DNA of 64,000 nucleotides from Chryseobacterium arachidis (GCF_900129245.1 NZ_FQUT01000001.1:496001-560000); one strand, 5' to 3'. Shown: positions 34,317-42,476, counted from the first letter of the stretch. Numbers and translations are program-made. The notes: a model not told the origin generated them from the sequence alone.

Positions 34317-35345
34317 ATGAGCACATTAGTTAATGATCTGAAAGAAAAATGGGAAGCTCTAAAAGCGGAAAATCCGCATTTGAGAATAAGAAATGCTGCC
34401 GACCAATTGGGCGTAAGCGAAGCTGAATTATTGGCAACTAACCTAGGCGAAGGCGTAACGGTTCTAAAGCCGGAATTTCAAAATATCCTTACTGAAATAG
34501 AGCAACTGGGAAAAGTAATGGCTCTTACACGTAACGATGAATGCGTTCACGAGAGAAAAGGAACCTACCTTAATGGTGATTTCAGCAGTCCTCACGCGCA
34601 GCTTTTTGTAGGTGAAGATATCGATTTGAGAATTTTCCTGAACCACTGGAAATTTGTTTTCAGTGTAGTGGAAGGGGATAGAAAAAGCTTTCAGTTCTTC
34701 GGAAAAGACGGTTTGGCACTTCACAAGATTTACTTAACAAAGGACAGCAACGAAGCTGCTTTCGAGATTATTGTTGAAAAATTCAAGGCTGAAGATCAAA
34801 CTCCTGTTTTAGAATTTGAAACAGTTGCCCCAAAAGCTGAAGAAAAAGCTGATTCTGAAATTGATGTTGAAGGTTTCCAGAAAGCCTGGACTGAATTGAA
34901 AGATACTCACGATTTCTTCATGATGACAAGAAAATTTGGAGTAAGCAGAACCCAGGCATTGAGATTGGCTCCGGAAGGTTTCACTAAAAAAATAGACAGC
35001 TCAAAAGTGGTAAATGTTTTGGAAGATGCTTCTGAAAAAGAACTTCCGATCATGATTTTCGTTGGAAACAGAGGAATTATCCAGATCCATACAGGAAATG
35101 TGAAGAAAACGCTTTGGCATCAGCAGTGGTTCAACGTAATGGATCCTGATTTCAATTTACACCTTGATGTAACGAAAATCGCTGAAGCTTGGATCGTGAA
35201 AAAACCGACTGAGGACGGAGAAGTTACGGCTATCGAAGTATTCAATAAAGAAGGAGATTTCATCGTTCAGTTCTTCGGAAAAAGAAAACCAGGAATTCCT
35301 GAGCTGCAGGAGTGGAAAGATCTTGTAGCAGATTTAGAAAAATAA
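34317..35345 (+). CDS. hmuS: Haemin-degrading/haem-trafficking protein HmuS
   Basis: A 342-residue cytoplasmic protein of the HemS/ChuS family, built from two tandem repeats (about 1-165 and 185-342). Each repeat has the KxxWxxL start (LKEKWEALKAENPHLRIRNAA; FQKAWTELKDTHDFFMMTRKFG) and a WxxxFxxV/WFNVMDPDFNLHLD core. It receives imported haem and degrades or sequesters it. Last gene of the hmu operon, followed by a terminator. Confidence 0.92.
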   Translation: MSTLVNDLKEKWEALKAENPHLRIRNAADQLGVSEAELLATNLGEGVTVLKPEFQNILTEIEQLGKVMALTRNDECVHERKGTYLNGDFSSPHAQLFVGEDIDLRIFLNHWKFVFSVVEGDRKSFQFFGKDGLALHKIYLTKDSNEAAFEIIVEKFKAEDQTPVLEFETVAPKAEEKADSEIDVEGFQKAWTELKDTHDFFMMTRKFGVSRTQALRLAPEGFTKKIDSSKVVNVLEDASEKELPIMIFVGNRGIIQIHTGNVKKTLWHQQWFNVMDPDFNLHLDVTKIAEAWIVKKPTEDGEVTAIEVFNKEGDFIVQFFGKRKPGIPELQEWKDLVADLEK

Positions 35346-35363
35346 ATAGTTAGATGATTTTAT

Positions 35364-35397
35364 TAAGCCGTTTTGTTTTTTGCAGGGCGGCTTTTTT
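35364..35397 (+). terminator. Terminator of the haem operon
   Basis: The stem AAGCCG / CGGCTT with a 17-nt loop is followed by a T run. Confidence 0.75.
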
Positions 35398-35558
35398 AAT
35401 GTAAAACTGTAAATTTGTTTAATTACAAAAATTTATACATACAGTTTGTCATTCCGGAGCAATCTAATCAAAGTTATTAGAGATAAAACAGGAAATATTC
35501 ATGTCTAGATACCTAGGAGTGATAAATATACTGGTTATTAAAACTTTAAAAAATAAAA

Positions 35559-36431
35559 ATGAAAAATATTTTCATCACCATACTGCTTGTTGTTTTCTGC
35601 TCATTCAATGCCCAGAATTTCAAAGCGTATCAATTTTATGATAAAAAAGGAAAGGAAATTAAGACCGAAAAATTAGTCAAAGAACTGACAGATTACGATG
35701 TTGTTTTCTTTGGTGAAAATCATAACAGTTCGATCAATCACTGGCTCCAGTTGAAAGTTACGGAGGCTTTGTTTGCACAAAAAAACGGACAGCTCATTTT
35801 AGGGGCTGAGATGTTTGAAAGAGATAATCAGTCACAATTAAATCAATATTTAAGCGGAAAATTTGATGCTAAAACATTGAAAGATTCGGCACGTTTGTGG
35901 AATAATTTCACCACAGATTACAAACCGTTGGTTGATTTCGCTAAAGATAAAAAGCTGAATTTCATTGCCACCAATATTCCAAGAAAATATGCTTCTCAGA
36001 CTGCAAAAGAAGGATTGGAATCTTTAAATAATCTTTCCGAAAAAGAGAAAACCTACATCGCCCAATTGCCAATAAAAGTAACATTAGATACTCCCGGTTA
36101 CCCTGAAATGAAAAAGATGATGGGCGATCATGCAGAAGAAATGAAAGTGATGAATTTTATTTCCGCTCAAGCTATAAAAGACGCAACCATGGCGGAATCT
36201 ATTCTGAAAAATCTTCAGGCGGGAAAAATGTTTATCCATTATAACGGAAATTATCACAGCAAAGAATTCGGCGGAATTTACTGGTACATCAAACAGAAAA
36301 ATCCAAATGTAAAAATGACGGTAATTTCAGTTTTTGAATCTGAAAATCCTGAATTGAAAGTACCGGAAAAAGATTACATTCCAACGGATTTTAATCTGAT
36401 AATACCGAGTGATATGACGAAGACTTATTAA
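35559..36431 (+). CDS. ChaN family haem-binding protein
   Basis: A 290-residue protein with signal peptide MKNIFITILLVVFCSFNAQ and the ChaN core YDVVFFGENHNSSINHWLQL, ILGAEMFERDNQ and FIHYNGNYHSKEFGGIYWY. ChaN (Campylobacter) is an iron-regulated lipoprotein that stacks two haems. Here the cleavage site lacks a lipobox Cys close to the N-terminus (FCSFNAQ), so it may be periplasmic. Its position after the hmu operon supports a haem role; it has its own flanking terminators. Confidence 0.82.
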   Translation: MKNIFITILLVVFCSFNAQNFKAYQFYDKKGKEIKTEKLVKELTDYDVVFFGENHNSSINHWLQLKVTEALFAQKNGQLILGAEMFERDNQSQLNQYLSGKFDAKTLKDSARLWNNFTTDYKPLVDFAKDKKLNFIATNIPRKYASQTAKEGLESLNNLSEKEKTYIAQLPIKVTLDTPGYPEMKKMMGDHAEEMKVMNFISAQAIKDATMAESILKNLQAGKMFIHYNGNYHSKEFGGIYWYIKQKNPNVKMTVISVFESENPELKVPEKDYIPTDFNLIIPSDMTKTY

Positions 36432-36455
36432 AAAACAGAATATTTTATCAATAGG

Positions 36456-36501
36456 AACGGGCTTTTTTATTCTGAGCGTGTCGAAGGAAGCCCGTTTTTT
36501 T
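36456..36501 (+). terminator. Terminator after the ChaN-like gene
   Basis: The stem AACGGGCTT / AAGCCCGTT is followed by a T run. The loop contains TTCTGAGCGTGTCGAAGG, a fragment of the repeat family found just downstream. Confidence 0.75.
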
Positions 36502-36510
36502 ATACATAGC

Positions 36511-36593
36511 GTTTGTCATTCAGAACGAAATGAAATGGAGTGAAGAATTTCTAAAAATATAGCTTAGATTCTTTCTTCGTCAGAATGACAAAC
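36511..36593. repeat. 83-bp inverted repeat of the GTTTGTCATTC...GAATGACAAAC type
   Basis: Left arm GTTTGTCATTCAGAACGAA... and right arm ...TTCGTCAGAATGACAAAC are near reverse complements. Similar GTCATTC fragments lie at 35447 and in the loop of the terminator at 36456. A mobile or MITE-like intergenic repeat. Confidence 0.65.
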
Positions 36594-36623
36594 TTTGTGT
36601 TTAAAAGACATTGGCTATATTTG
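36594..36623 (+). promoter_or_regulatory. Promoter of the deformylase-like gene (TTTG-N18-TATATTTG)
   Basis: A full Bacteroidota-type promoter: -33 TTTG at 36594-36597 and -7 TATATTTG at 36616-36623. It starts immediately after the inverted repeat and lies 17 bp before the ATG at 36641. Confidence 0.7.
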
Positions 36624-36640
36624 TTTATATTTTATCTAAA

Positions 36641-37270
36641 ATGAAAAACCTATCCCTTTTCTTCATCCTTTTCATCGGTTTTATCAATGCTCAAAAATTG
36701 ACTTCCCAAGAGATTTCAATCATTAATCAAGGAGATGTAAATTCTGCATTACCAATTTATCAGACAACTGATGAGAATCAGCATAAAACTTTGCTGAGTC
36801 TGTCTACAGAAATCGATCCGTTAGATAAAAACACGGCAATTTTAGTCAAAAGAATGAAAGAATCTTTGCTGTCAACCGATGGTGGAGTGGGAATTGCAGC
36901 ACCGCAAGTGGGAATTAACAGAAAACTGATCTGGGTTCAACGTTTTGACAAACAAGGCGAACCGCTGGAATATTTCATCAATCCGGTGATTGTCTGGAGA
37001 TCAGAATTACAAAATCTGGGTCCGGAAGGGGATTTGTCGATTCCTGAATTCAGAGATCAGTTTTACAGAAGTAAAGTGATTCAGCTGGAATACGTGGATT
37101 TGAAAGGACAAAAATATTCAGAAATTGTGGAAGGTTTTACCGCAGTGATTTTCCAGCATGAAATCGACCATCTTTTCGGAATTTTAATTTCAGATAAAAA
37201 AGAAAAAGAGAAAAACGATTCTTATCAGCCTGTTGATGCTTTTAAGAAAAGTGATTCTGTGACGAGATAA
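36641..37270 (+). CDS. Secreted peptide deformylase homologue with altered metal site
   Basis: A 209-residue protein of the polypeptide deformylase fold with a signal peptide (MKNLSLFFILFIGFINAQ). Motif 1 GVGIAAPQ is at residues 82-89 and motif 3 HEIDH at 173-177, both intact. Motif 2, normally EGCLS, reads EGDLS (residues 129-133; codon GAT), so the Cys metal ligand is Asp. Classical deformylase removes formyl groups from nascent chains in the cytosol; an exported, Cys-less version must work differently or be inactive. The ATG at 36641 is set by the promoter and the signal peptide. Confidence 0.83.
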   Translation: MKNLSLFFILFIGFINAQKLTSQEISIINQGDVNSALPIYQTTDENQHKTLLSLSTEIDPLDKNTAILVKRMKESLLSTDGGVGIAAPQVGINRKLIWVQRFDKQGEPLEYFINPVIVWRSELQNLGPEGDLSIPEFRDQFYRSKVIQLEYVDLKGQKYSEIVEGFTAVIFQHEIDHLFGILISDKKEKEKNDSYQPVDAFKKSDSVTR

Positions 37271-37294
37271 TTTTACATTTTATTTTTCTGAATC

Positions 37295-37609
37295 TTACCA
37301 AATATTTTGTGGTGTCCACATTTTCAGAAACTTAAATTTTTTCGGATATTCTTCCCGTGAACAAAATGCCAAAGCTCTCCTTGTTATTTAATGAAGATTC
37401 AGTGAGTAGCACAAAATCAACTTTGTTTTTAAAGCATTAAATTCTGTTTCATTAACGATACAAACGACTTTTCTGAATATTCCATGTATCCATTGGATCA
37501 TATTTTCGTTACTTTCAAATTTCCTGTAGCAAGCCAACGAAGCGTGTGCAGTAATTACCGGGACGGATTTGTATGGAATATCATTCTTTACAATAATATA
37601 TATTTTCAT
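37295..37609 (-). pseudogene. Broken peptidyl-tRNA hydrolase 2-like gene (two frameshifts)
   Basis: The minus strand first reads MKIYIIVKNDIPYKS, then ITAHASLACYRKF and RKVVCIVNETEFNALK, like small PTH2-type proteins. The frame then runs into a TAA at 37388. The expected continuation VDFVLLTESSLNNKE is found in another frame right after an A run, and the ending RALAFCSREEYPKKFKFLKMW is back in the first frame, up to a stop at 37295. Two compensating single-base shifts about 65 bp apart explain this. Either a recent pseudogene or two sequencing errors; the A run favours checking the reads. Confidence 0.55.
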
Positions 37610-37651
37610 CTGTTATGTTTTTTTAATTCATTCTAAATGGTTCAGGATAAA

Positions 37652-38773
37652 TCAATATTTCCTTATCTGCACATTCGTAACATTTTTAATCTTAATGTTT
37701 TTACCCACTTTCTTCAATAATCCCGTTTCTGCATTTCTTTTAAATACAGTCACATTACTGGTTAAAGTATTAGCAGTAATTAAAAACTTTCCGCTTGGGT
37801 CAAGGCTGAAAGTTCTCGGATGTCTTCCTTTAACAGATTGATAGCCGATCGTTTTTAAAGTTCCGTCATTTTGAATGGAAAAGATGGCAATATTATTTTC
37901 ATTTCCACGATTGGAAGCATATAAAAATTTTCCGTCAGGCGAAATATGTACGTCAGAACTTTCAAAATCATTTTTGTACTTTTCAGAATGAGTGTTAATT
38001 CTTTGCAGGTTATTGAGGGTTCCATCTTTGTAGGAATAAACACTCACGGCTCCACCCATTTCTTCAATGCAATACGCAAATTTTCCATTAGGATGAAAAC
38101 TAAGATGTCTTGGTCCGCTTCCCGGAATGGTTTTTGAAAAAGGAATTTCCACTTCTGATAAAGGCTGGGCTTTCTTATTATCAAATTGATACGCTCTGAT
38201 CTTGTCGGCTCCCAAATCGGGAAGAAACAGGTAGTTGAAATCAGGAGAAAAGACAGTCGAGTGGATGTGTGCACGTTCCTGTCGACCAGAATTTATACTT
38301 CCTTCTGTAAACTGGAAATTTTGAATGTAGGCCTCAATTTTTCCATTTTCAGAAATGGGATAAACGGAAACACTTCCTTCCGTGTAATTTCCATTCACTA
38401 GCCATTTTCCGCTTCTATGAGCCGTTAAATAAACCGGATTTTCGCCACCGCTTTTTTGTCTATTGATAAACTTTAAGGTTTTATTTTCTCTGTTAAATTC
38501 AAAGCTGCTCACACTTCCTCCGTTCTTTGTTTTGCTTTCGGTACAGGCGAAAATATATTTTCCGTCAGGTGACAGCGTAAGAAAAGAAGGGTTAGAAATG
38601 CCTGAAAAGCTGGTTACTTTTGATAAATTACCTTTAATGGTATCCAATTCGTAGACATAAATCCCTTCCGTTTCTTTATCCCAATTGTACGATCCGAAAA
38701 ATGCATATGTTTTTTGAGAATATAATGGATGGCACGCAAAAACCGCGAGTGCTAAGAATAATATTTTTTTCAT
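37652..38773 (-). CDS. Lactonase family protein (7-bladed beta-propeller), secreted
   Basis: A 373-residue protein with a signal peptide (MKKILFLALAVFACHPLYSQ) and the cycloisomerase/6-phosphogluconolactonase-type propeller (PF10282). Repeated blades carry LSPDGKYIFACTESK, FHPNGKFAYCIEEMGG, ISPDGKFLYASNRGN and LDPSGKFLITAN. Cytosolic YbhE-type members hydrolyse 6-phosphogluconolactone, but an exported one must act on another substrate. Monocistronic as far as seen. Confidence 0.88.
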   Translation of the reverse strand: MKKILFLALAVFACHPLYSQKTYAFFGSYNWDKETEGIYVYELDTIKGNLSKVTSFSGISNPSFLTLSPDGKYIFACTESKTKNGGSVSSFEFNRENKTLKFINRQKSGGENPVYLTAHRSGKWLVNGNYTEGSVSVYPISENGKIEAYIQNFQFTEGSINSGRQERAHIHSTVFSPDFNYLFLPDLGADKIRAYQFDNKKAQPLSEVEIPFSKTIPGSGPRHLSFHPNGKFAYCIEEMGGAVSVYSYKDGTLNNLQRINTHSEKYKNDFESSDVHISPDGKFLYASNRGNENNIAIFSIQNDGTLKTIGYQSVKGRHPRTFSLDPSGKFLITANTLTSNVTVFKRNAETGLLKKVGKNIKIKNVTNVQIRKY

Positions 38774-38918
38774 GTATGCTGCTTTAATGCAGATTGAGTA
38801 AGTTTAATTGGTATTTTTCTTTTTGATTAAAAGGTATTGATACTTCAATTTAAATAGAAGAGGTGATAAAATTAATTATTTCTTCCTAATTATCAATCAG
38901 AAATTCTCTTTTTGCAAC

Positions 38919-38946
38919 AAAAAATCTGCTTCCTGAGAAGCAGATT
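38919..38946 (-). terminator. Terminator after ohr
   Basis: A perfect 10-bp stem (AATCTGCTTC / GAAGCAGATT) is followed on the minus strand by a T run. Confidence 0.88.
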
Positions 38947-38970
38947 AAATATTTTTATAAGATTTTAGTC

Positions 38971-39393
38971 TTAATGATTCGTCACTGAAAGTTTTACCTC
39001 CATATTATTTCTTGTCGCATTAGAATACGGGCAGATTTGGTGAGCTTTCTCTGTTAACGATTGTGCTTCTTCCAAAGAAACTCCGGGAATATTCACCTCC
39101 AGTTCGGCTGCTAATCCAAAACCTCCGTTTTCGATTTGTCCGATGCTTACTTTTGCATTTACGGTAGTTTCTCCGGTTTCAATTTTCGATTTGCTGATGA
39201 TGAGGTTGAGCGCGCTGTCGAAGCAAGCGGCATATCCTGCTGCGAAAAGCATTTCAGGGTTGGTAAAGTCATCATTTGAACCGCCCAGAGCTTTGGGCAT
39301 TCTGACTTCTAAGTCAAGAATTCCGTTGTTGCTTTTTACGTGTCCGTTTCTTCCGCCTTTTGCGGTAACTTCAGTTGTATATAAGGTTTTCAT
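38971..39393 (-). CDS. ohr: Organic hydroperoxide resistance protein (OsmC/Ohr family)
   Basis: A 140-residue thiol peroxidase reducing organic hydroperoxides. Both catalytic cysteines are present in their contexts, AACFDSAL (around residue 55) and ICPYSNATR (around residue 122), and the N-terminal YTTEVTAKGGRNGHV is typical of Ohr. It follows ohrR with no gap (stop 39394, start 39393), so the two form one unit. Confidence 0.94.
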   Translation of the reverse strand: MKTLYTTEVTAKGGRNGHVKSNNGILDLEVRMPKALGGSNDDFTNPEMLFAAGYAACFDSALNLIISKSKIETGETTVNAKVSIGQIENGGFGLAAELEVNIPGVSLEEAQSLTEKAHQICPYSNATRNNMEVKLSVTNH

Positions 39394-39828
39394 TTATTTT
39401 TCTATTTTGTTTAATATTTTTTGGACGCTGTCTTTCAGTTCAAGCCAGTCTTCCCTGGTAACATTTATTTTATTGTGAATTTTTTCAGGAATTTCACACG
39501 CCTTTTGCTGAAGTGCTTTTCCTGATTCTGTAATGAATACTTCAACTACCCTTTCGTCTTCTTTTTTCCTTTTTCTTTGGATAAATCCTTTGGCTTCCAG
39601 TCTTTTTAAAAGTGGAGTCAGAGTGCCGCTGTCAAGATAAAGTTTTTCACCGATGCTGTTCACTGCAAGACCATCGTTTTCCCATAAAATCATCATCACG
39701 AGATATTGCGGATAGGTGATATCCAGCTCATCAAGAAAAGGTCGATACAGACCGGTAATTTCTTTTGCGATGACGTACAATGGAAAACAAATTTGATTTT
39801 CCAGTTTTGGAGTGGTAAGATTGTCCAT
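39394..39828 (-). CDS. ohrR: MarR family redox regulator OhrR
   Basis: A 144-residue winged-helix regulator. The N-terminal NQICFPLYVIAKE holds the reactive Cys (about residue 15) of the OhrR type; TYPQYLVMMILWEND and the wing KRKKEDERVVEVFITESG follow. It should repress ohr and be released by organic peroxides. A 26-bp palindrome with an OhrR-like core upstream of the neighbouring nitroreductase gene may be a target. Confidence 0.93.
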   Translation of the reverse strand: MDNLTTPKLENQICFPLYVIAKEITGLYRPFLDELDITYPQYLVMMILWENDGLAVNSIGEKLYLDSGTLTPLLKRLEAKGFIQRKRKKEDERVVEVFITESGKALQQKACEIPEKIHNKINVTREDWLELKDSVQKILNKIEK

Positions 39829-39868
39829 AAATGAATGTTTTGTGAAAATATTGTTTTACTGAGACTTT

Positions 39869-39983
39869 GCAGCCCGACTTGAGCGGAACTCCTTTTTTGC
39901 TTTCCTAAATTTTTCTTTTTAAGACAATTTCTGATGCAAAAAAGAGTGGGAGCGGAAGACGGAAAAGCTGCCCGAAAAAAAAT
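39869..39983. other. Structured intergenic element with paired GAGCGGAA internal loop
   Basis: Ordered complementary segments are GCAGC (39869-39873) with GCTGC (39967-39971), CCG with CGG, and CTCCTTTTTTGC (39889-39900) with GCAAAAAAGAG (39936-39946). Between the helices each side carries the same octamer GAGCGGAA (39881-39888 and 39950-39957), giving a symmetric internal loop. It lies between the nitroreductase gene and ohrR. The strand of action is not determined; it may be a structured RNA or a repeat. Confidence 0.45.
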
Positions 39984-40029
39984 CTAAATAGCTTTCGACG
40001 AATGTCAAATTGCTGCCCCGATAAAAATA

Positions 40030-40662
40030 TTACTTTTTAATGATAAATTCTTCCATCGGAATTCTCACTTTCTTCATGTGAGAAAGATAATCTTTTTCGA
40101 GGTCTCTGTAACCAAGATACAGCAGACTTACGCTTTTTAAACCTAATTCTTTAAGATTAAGAATTTCATCAACCACTTCATTGCTGAAACCTTCTGCAGG
40201 TGTAGAATCTATTCTCAGTTCGGCAGCCTGTGCCATTGCCAATCCTAAAGCAATATACGTCTGCCTTGCCGTATGTGCAAAATGCTCTTCCGGAGTTTGT
40301 GCACCATAAATTTCTTTGATTTTATCGGTGTAGCTGCTGAAACGTCCTCTCGGCAAATCTCTTACATCGGTATGATAATCGTAAACTTTGTCAATTTTTT
40401 CATCTGAATAGCTATCCCAGGCTGCAAAAACCAAAACGTGAGACGAATCTCTCATCACTTCAGGGTTTAAAGCACCCTGTACCATTTTTTCTTTTAATTC
40501 CTGATTTTCAACCACAATAATTCTGAACGGCTGTAATCCTGATGAAGTGGGAGCCAATCTTGCTGCTTCCAGAATTTTATTTAAATCTTCTTCTTTTACT
40601 TTTTTGGTAGCATCATAAGCTTTTACAGCATGTCTCCAGTTCAAATTTTCTATTAATGACAT
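40030..40662 (-). CDS. Nitroreductase family NAD(P)H oxidoreductase
   Basis: A 210-residue FMN enzyme of the NfsB/YfkO type. It starts MSLIENLNWRHAVKAYD, with the FMN-binding LNWRxAxKxYD pattern, followed by APTSSGLQPFRIIVV and a C-terminal LLYLGYRD segment. It reduces quinones or nitro-compounds; in this context (next to ohrR-ohr) it may respond to electrophile or peroxide stress. A -7 box and a long perfect palindrome lie upstream. Confidence 0.9.
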   Translation of the reverse strand: MSLIENLNWRHAVKAYDATKKVKEEDLNKILEAARLAPTSSGLQPFRIIVVENQELKEKMVQGALNPEVMRDSSHVLVFAAWDSYSDEKIDKVYDYHTDVRDLPRGRFSSYTDKIKEIYGAQTPEEHFAHTARQTYIALGLAMAQAAELRIDSTPAEGFSNEVVDEILNLKELGLKSVSLLYLGYRDLEKDYLSHMKKVRIPMEEFIIKK

Positions 40663-40693
40663 TTTGTTAAATTTTATTTTGAATTGTATGTTG

Positions 40694-40701
40694 CAAATAT
40701 A
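40694..40701 (-). promoter_or_regulatory. -7 box (TATATTTG) for the nitroreductase gene
   Basis: A TAnnTTTG match with a TTG 20 nt upstream inside the palindrome at 40707-40732; 31 bp before the ATG. Confidence 0.65.
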
Positions 40702-40706
40702 CTGCC

Positions 40707-40732
40707 AAATTAAATTGTATACAATTTAATTT
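40707..40732. promoter_or_regulatory. Perfect 26-bp palindromic operator
   Basis: The centre is AATTGTATACAATT and symmetry is exact over 26 bp. It covers the -33 region of the nitroreductase promoter. The TTGTA/TACAA core resembles OhrR sites of other bacteria, so OhrR or another MarR protein is the likely binder. Confidence 0.65.
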
Positions 40733-40782
40733 TGTAAAATAAAATTGTTGATAATATCTATTACATTTTAAAATTATGTCAA

Positions 40783-40809
40783 TAAAAAAACTGTATCGGG
40801 GAGATACAG
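40783..40809 (-). terminator. Terminator after the serine hydrolase gene
   Basis: On the minus strand the stem CTGTATC / GATACAG is followed by seven T. Confidence 0.85.
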
Positions 40810-40820
40810 CTGTGAGGATT

Positions 40821-41852
40821 TTATTTTTTAAGCAAATTACTTCTGAGTATAATATCTTTAATTTCTTTTTCGAAGTAATAATAAAGATTGCTGTCGTCAT
40901 TCATCTGATTTTCCAAGACAATGATGCTGACATCACTTTCGGGAATGTAAATATTAAGCGATGCAAAACCGTCTCCCAATCCCGTATGACCAAAATATTT
41001 GGTGTCCTGATCATTCACGATCCTGATGTTGTAGCCATAGCCATTTTTGTCTTTCCCAAAAACATCGTGCTGGGACATTGCGGAAGGAGCCGTCATCAAA
41101 TTATACATCTGAGCCCCTAAAATTTTTCCTTTATGAAGCTGATCATTCCAGAGGGATAGGTCTTTTGCGGTGCTTATTACACCATCTGCAGGCAGGTTTT
41201 CATCATTAATAAAAGATTCCTCTACGGTAGTGAAAATATGGCCGTTGGTAAGATGGCCTGAAACAAGTTTTCCCTGATTTTCTTTAGAATAGCAGAACGT
41301 ATCTTTCATCCCTAATTGATGAAACAGATGATCTGCCAATTGCCTGTACGGCTGACCGGTAACATTTTCAAGGATTTTCCCTAAAAGAATATTCGAAAGA
41401 TTTCCATATTTAAATTCTGAACCGGGTTTGAATGATAAGGGCTTTTCAATGTCTGTAATTCCGTGGGTATGGTTCAGGAGCTGATGAACGGTGACAGAAT
41501 CTGCCCAAGTCTGGGTAAGTGTTGGGAGGTATCTTCTAATAGCAGACTGCAAATCGATTTTTCCTTTTTCTGCTTCTTTCAATATCAGAACTGCCGTTAC
41601 CTGCTTGGTATTGGACATGATTTCAAACTGATCATTCTGTTGTAGGGGTGCAGGATTATTGATTTTTTTAAAACCGTAAGCTCTGGAATACTGCGGCTTT
41701 CCATTTTTAGTGATTAAAACCACTCCATTAAACATTCTGGGCTCTTTCACTTTGAGTAAGCTGTCTATTTCGAAAACATAATTGGTCTGTGCAAAGGAAT
41801 AAAAAAATGAAAAATATAATACAAGGAAAAATAGTCTGAAAGTCTGTGACAT
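40821..41852 (-). CDS. Serine hydrolase, class C beta-lactamase-like
   Basis: A 343-residue exported protein (signal peptide MSQTFRLFFLVLYFSFFYSFAQ) of the beta-lactamase/DD-peptidase-like family PF00144. Active-site SxxK is SNTK in EIMSNTKQVTAVLI (around residue 80), and the YxN motif is YGN in SEFKYGNLSNILLG. An HTG (KTG-like) appears in FGHTGLGDG. This is the pattern of esterases and peptidases of this family rather than of a true resistance enzyme. Confidence 0.88.
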   Translation of the reverse strand: MSQTFRLFFLVLYFSFFYSFAQTNYVFEIDSLLKVKEPRMFNGVVLITKNGKPQYSRAYGFKKINNPAPLQQNDQFEIMSNTKQVTAVLILKEAEKGKIDLQSAIRRYLPTLTQTWADSVTVHQLLNHTHGITDIEKPLSFKPGSEFKYGNLSNILLGKILENVTGQPYRQLADHLFHQLGMKDTFCYSKENQGKLVSGHLTNGHIFTTVEESFINDENLPADGVISTAKDLSLWNDQLHKGKILGAQMYNLMTAPSAMSQHDVFGKDKNGYGYNIRIVNDQDTKYFGHTGLGDGFASLNIYIPESDVSIIVLENQMNDDSNLYYYFEKEIKDIILRSNLLKK

Positions 41853-41881
41853 TGGGTTTGATGGTTTATTTTTTTGAGGTT

Positions 41882-41889
41882 CAAAAATA
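41882..41889 (-). promoter_or_regulatory. -7 box (TATTTTTG) for the serine hydrolase gene
   Basis: A TAnnTTTG match on the minus strand, 29 bp before the ATG. Confidence 0.5.
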
Positions 41890-41978
41890 AACTTTAAAAT
41901 TTAAATAAATCAAATGAAATAGTGGTTTAAAAGGAATTATTATACTGTAGCATTTTTGTACGATTTCTTTAGTTTTAA

Positions 41979-42476
41979 TTAATCAGCAAATTTGGTTTTT
42001 CTATTCAAATTTTTCTCCTGATAAAATGTTATTTGGTATTCTTCAAAAGAATTTACTCTTTCATTTCCATTAAAATTAATAATGAATTTTTTTTCAGGAA
42101 ATTCAGTTTGAAGTTTTGTTGAGTATATGTCGCAAAATCTGTTTCCCAAAAATAAAATTTGTTCATAAGTCACCTCATCTTTTTTTTCATCAGTGCCCAC
42201 TAGATCCAGAATATGGATATGATTTAGAACCGATTCAATTTGAGCGTAGTTTTTAATGGATTCGGTATTTTTCCAGTTTTCAAAATTGCTTTCGTTAAAA
42301 TGGGCTTTCAATATAATGCAGCCATCATATTCTGTAAAATCAGGCCATAAAAGAAAGGAATATCCAATCATGAATCTTACATTCCCTTCGGCTCTTATCC
42401 AATCTTCAATTGAAAAGTCTTTGCCATTGTATTTTCTCCAATCCTGTAAATCGGGAATTAGTTTTTCGTCATTCAT
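41979..42476 (-). CDS. Hypothetical acidic protein
   Basis: A 165-residue soluble protein rich in aromatic and acidic residues (WRKYNGKDFSIEDWIRAEGN, LLWPDFTEYDGCIIL). No family is recognised. Its ATG overlaps the stop of the DUF5063-like gene by 4 nt, so translation is coupled. Its composition and pairing resemble immunity proteins of polymorphic toxin systems, but no toxin gene is nearby. Confidence 0.6.
   Translation of the reverse strand: MNDEKLIPDLQDWRKYNGKDFSIEDWIRAEGNVRFMIGYSFLLWPDFTEYDGCIILKAHFNESNFENWKNTESIKNYAQIESVLNHIHILDLVGTDEKKDEVTYEQILFLGNRFCDIYSTKLQTEFPEKKFIINFNGNERVNSFEEYQITFYQEKNLNRKTKFAD

Noticed and set aside
40821..41852. Class C beta-lactamase resistance gene
   Set aside because: SxxK and YxN are present, but the family is mostly esterases and peptidases and nothing indicates a true AmpC.
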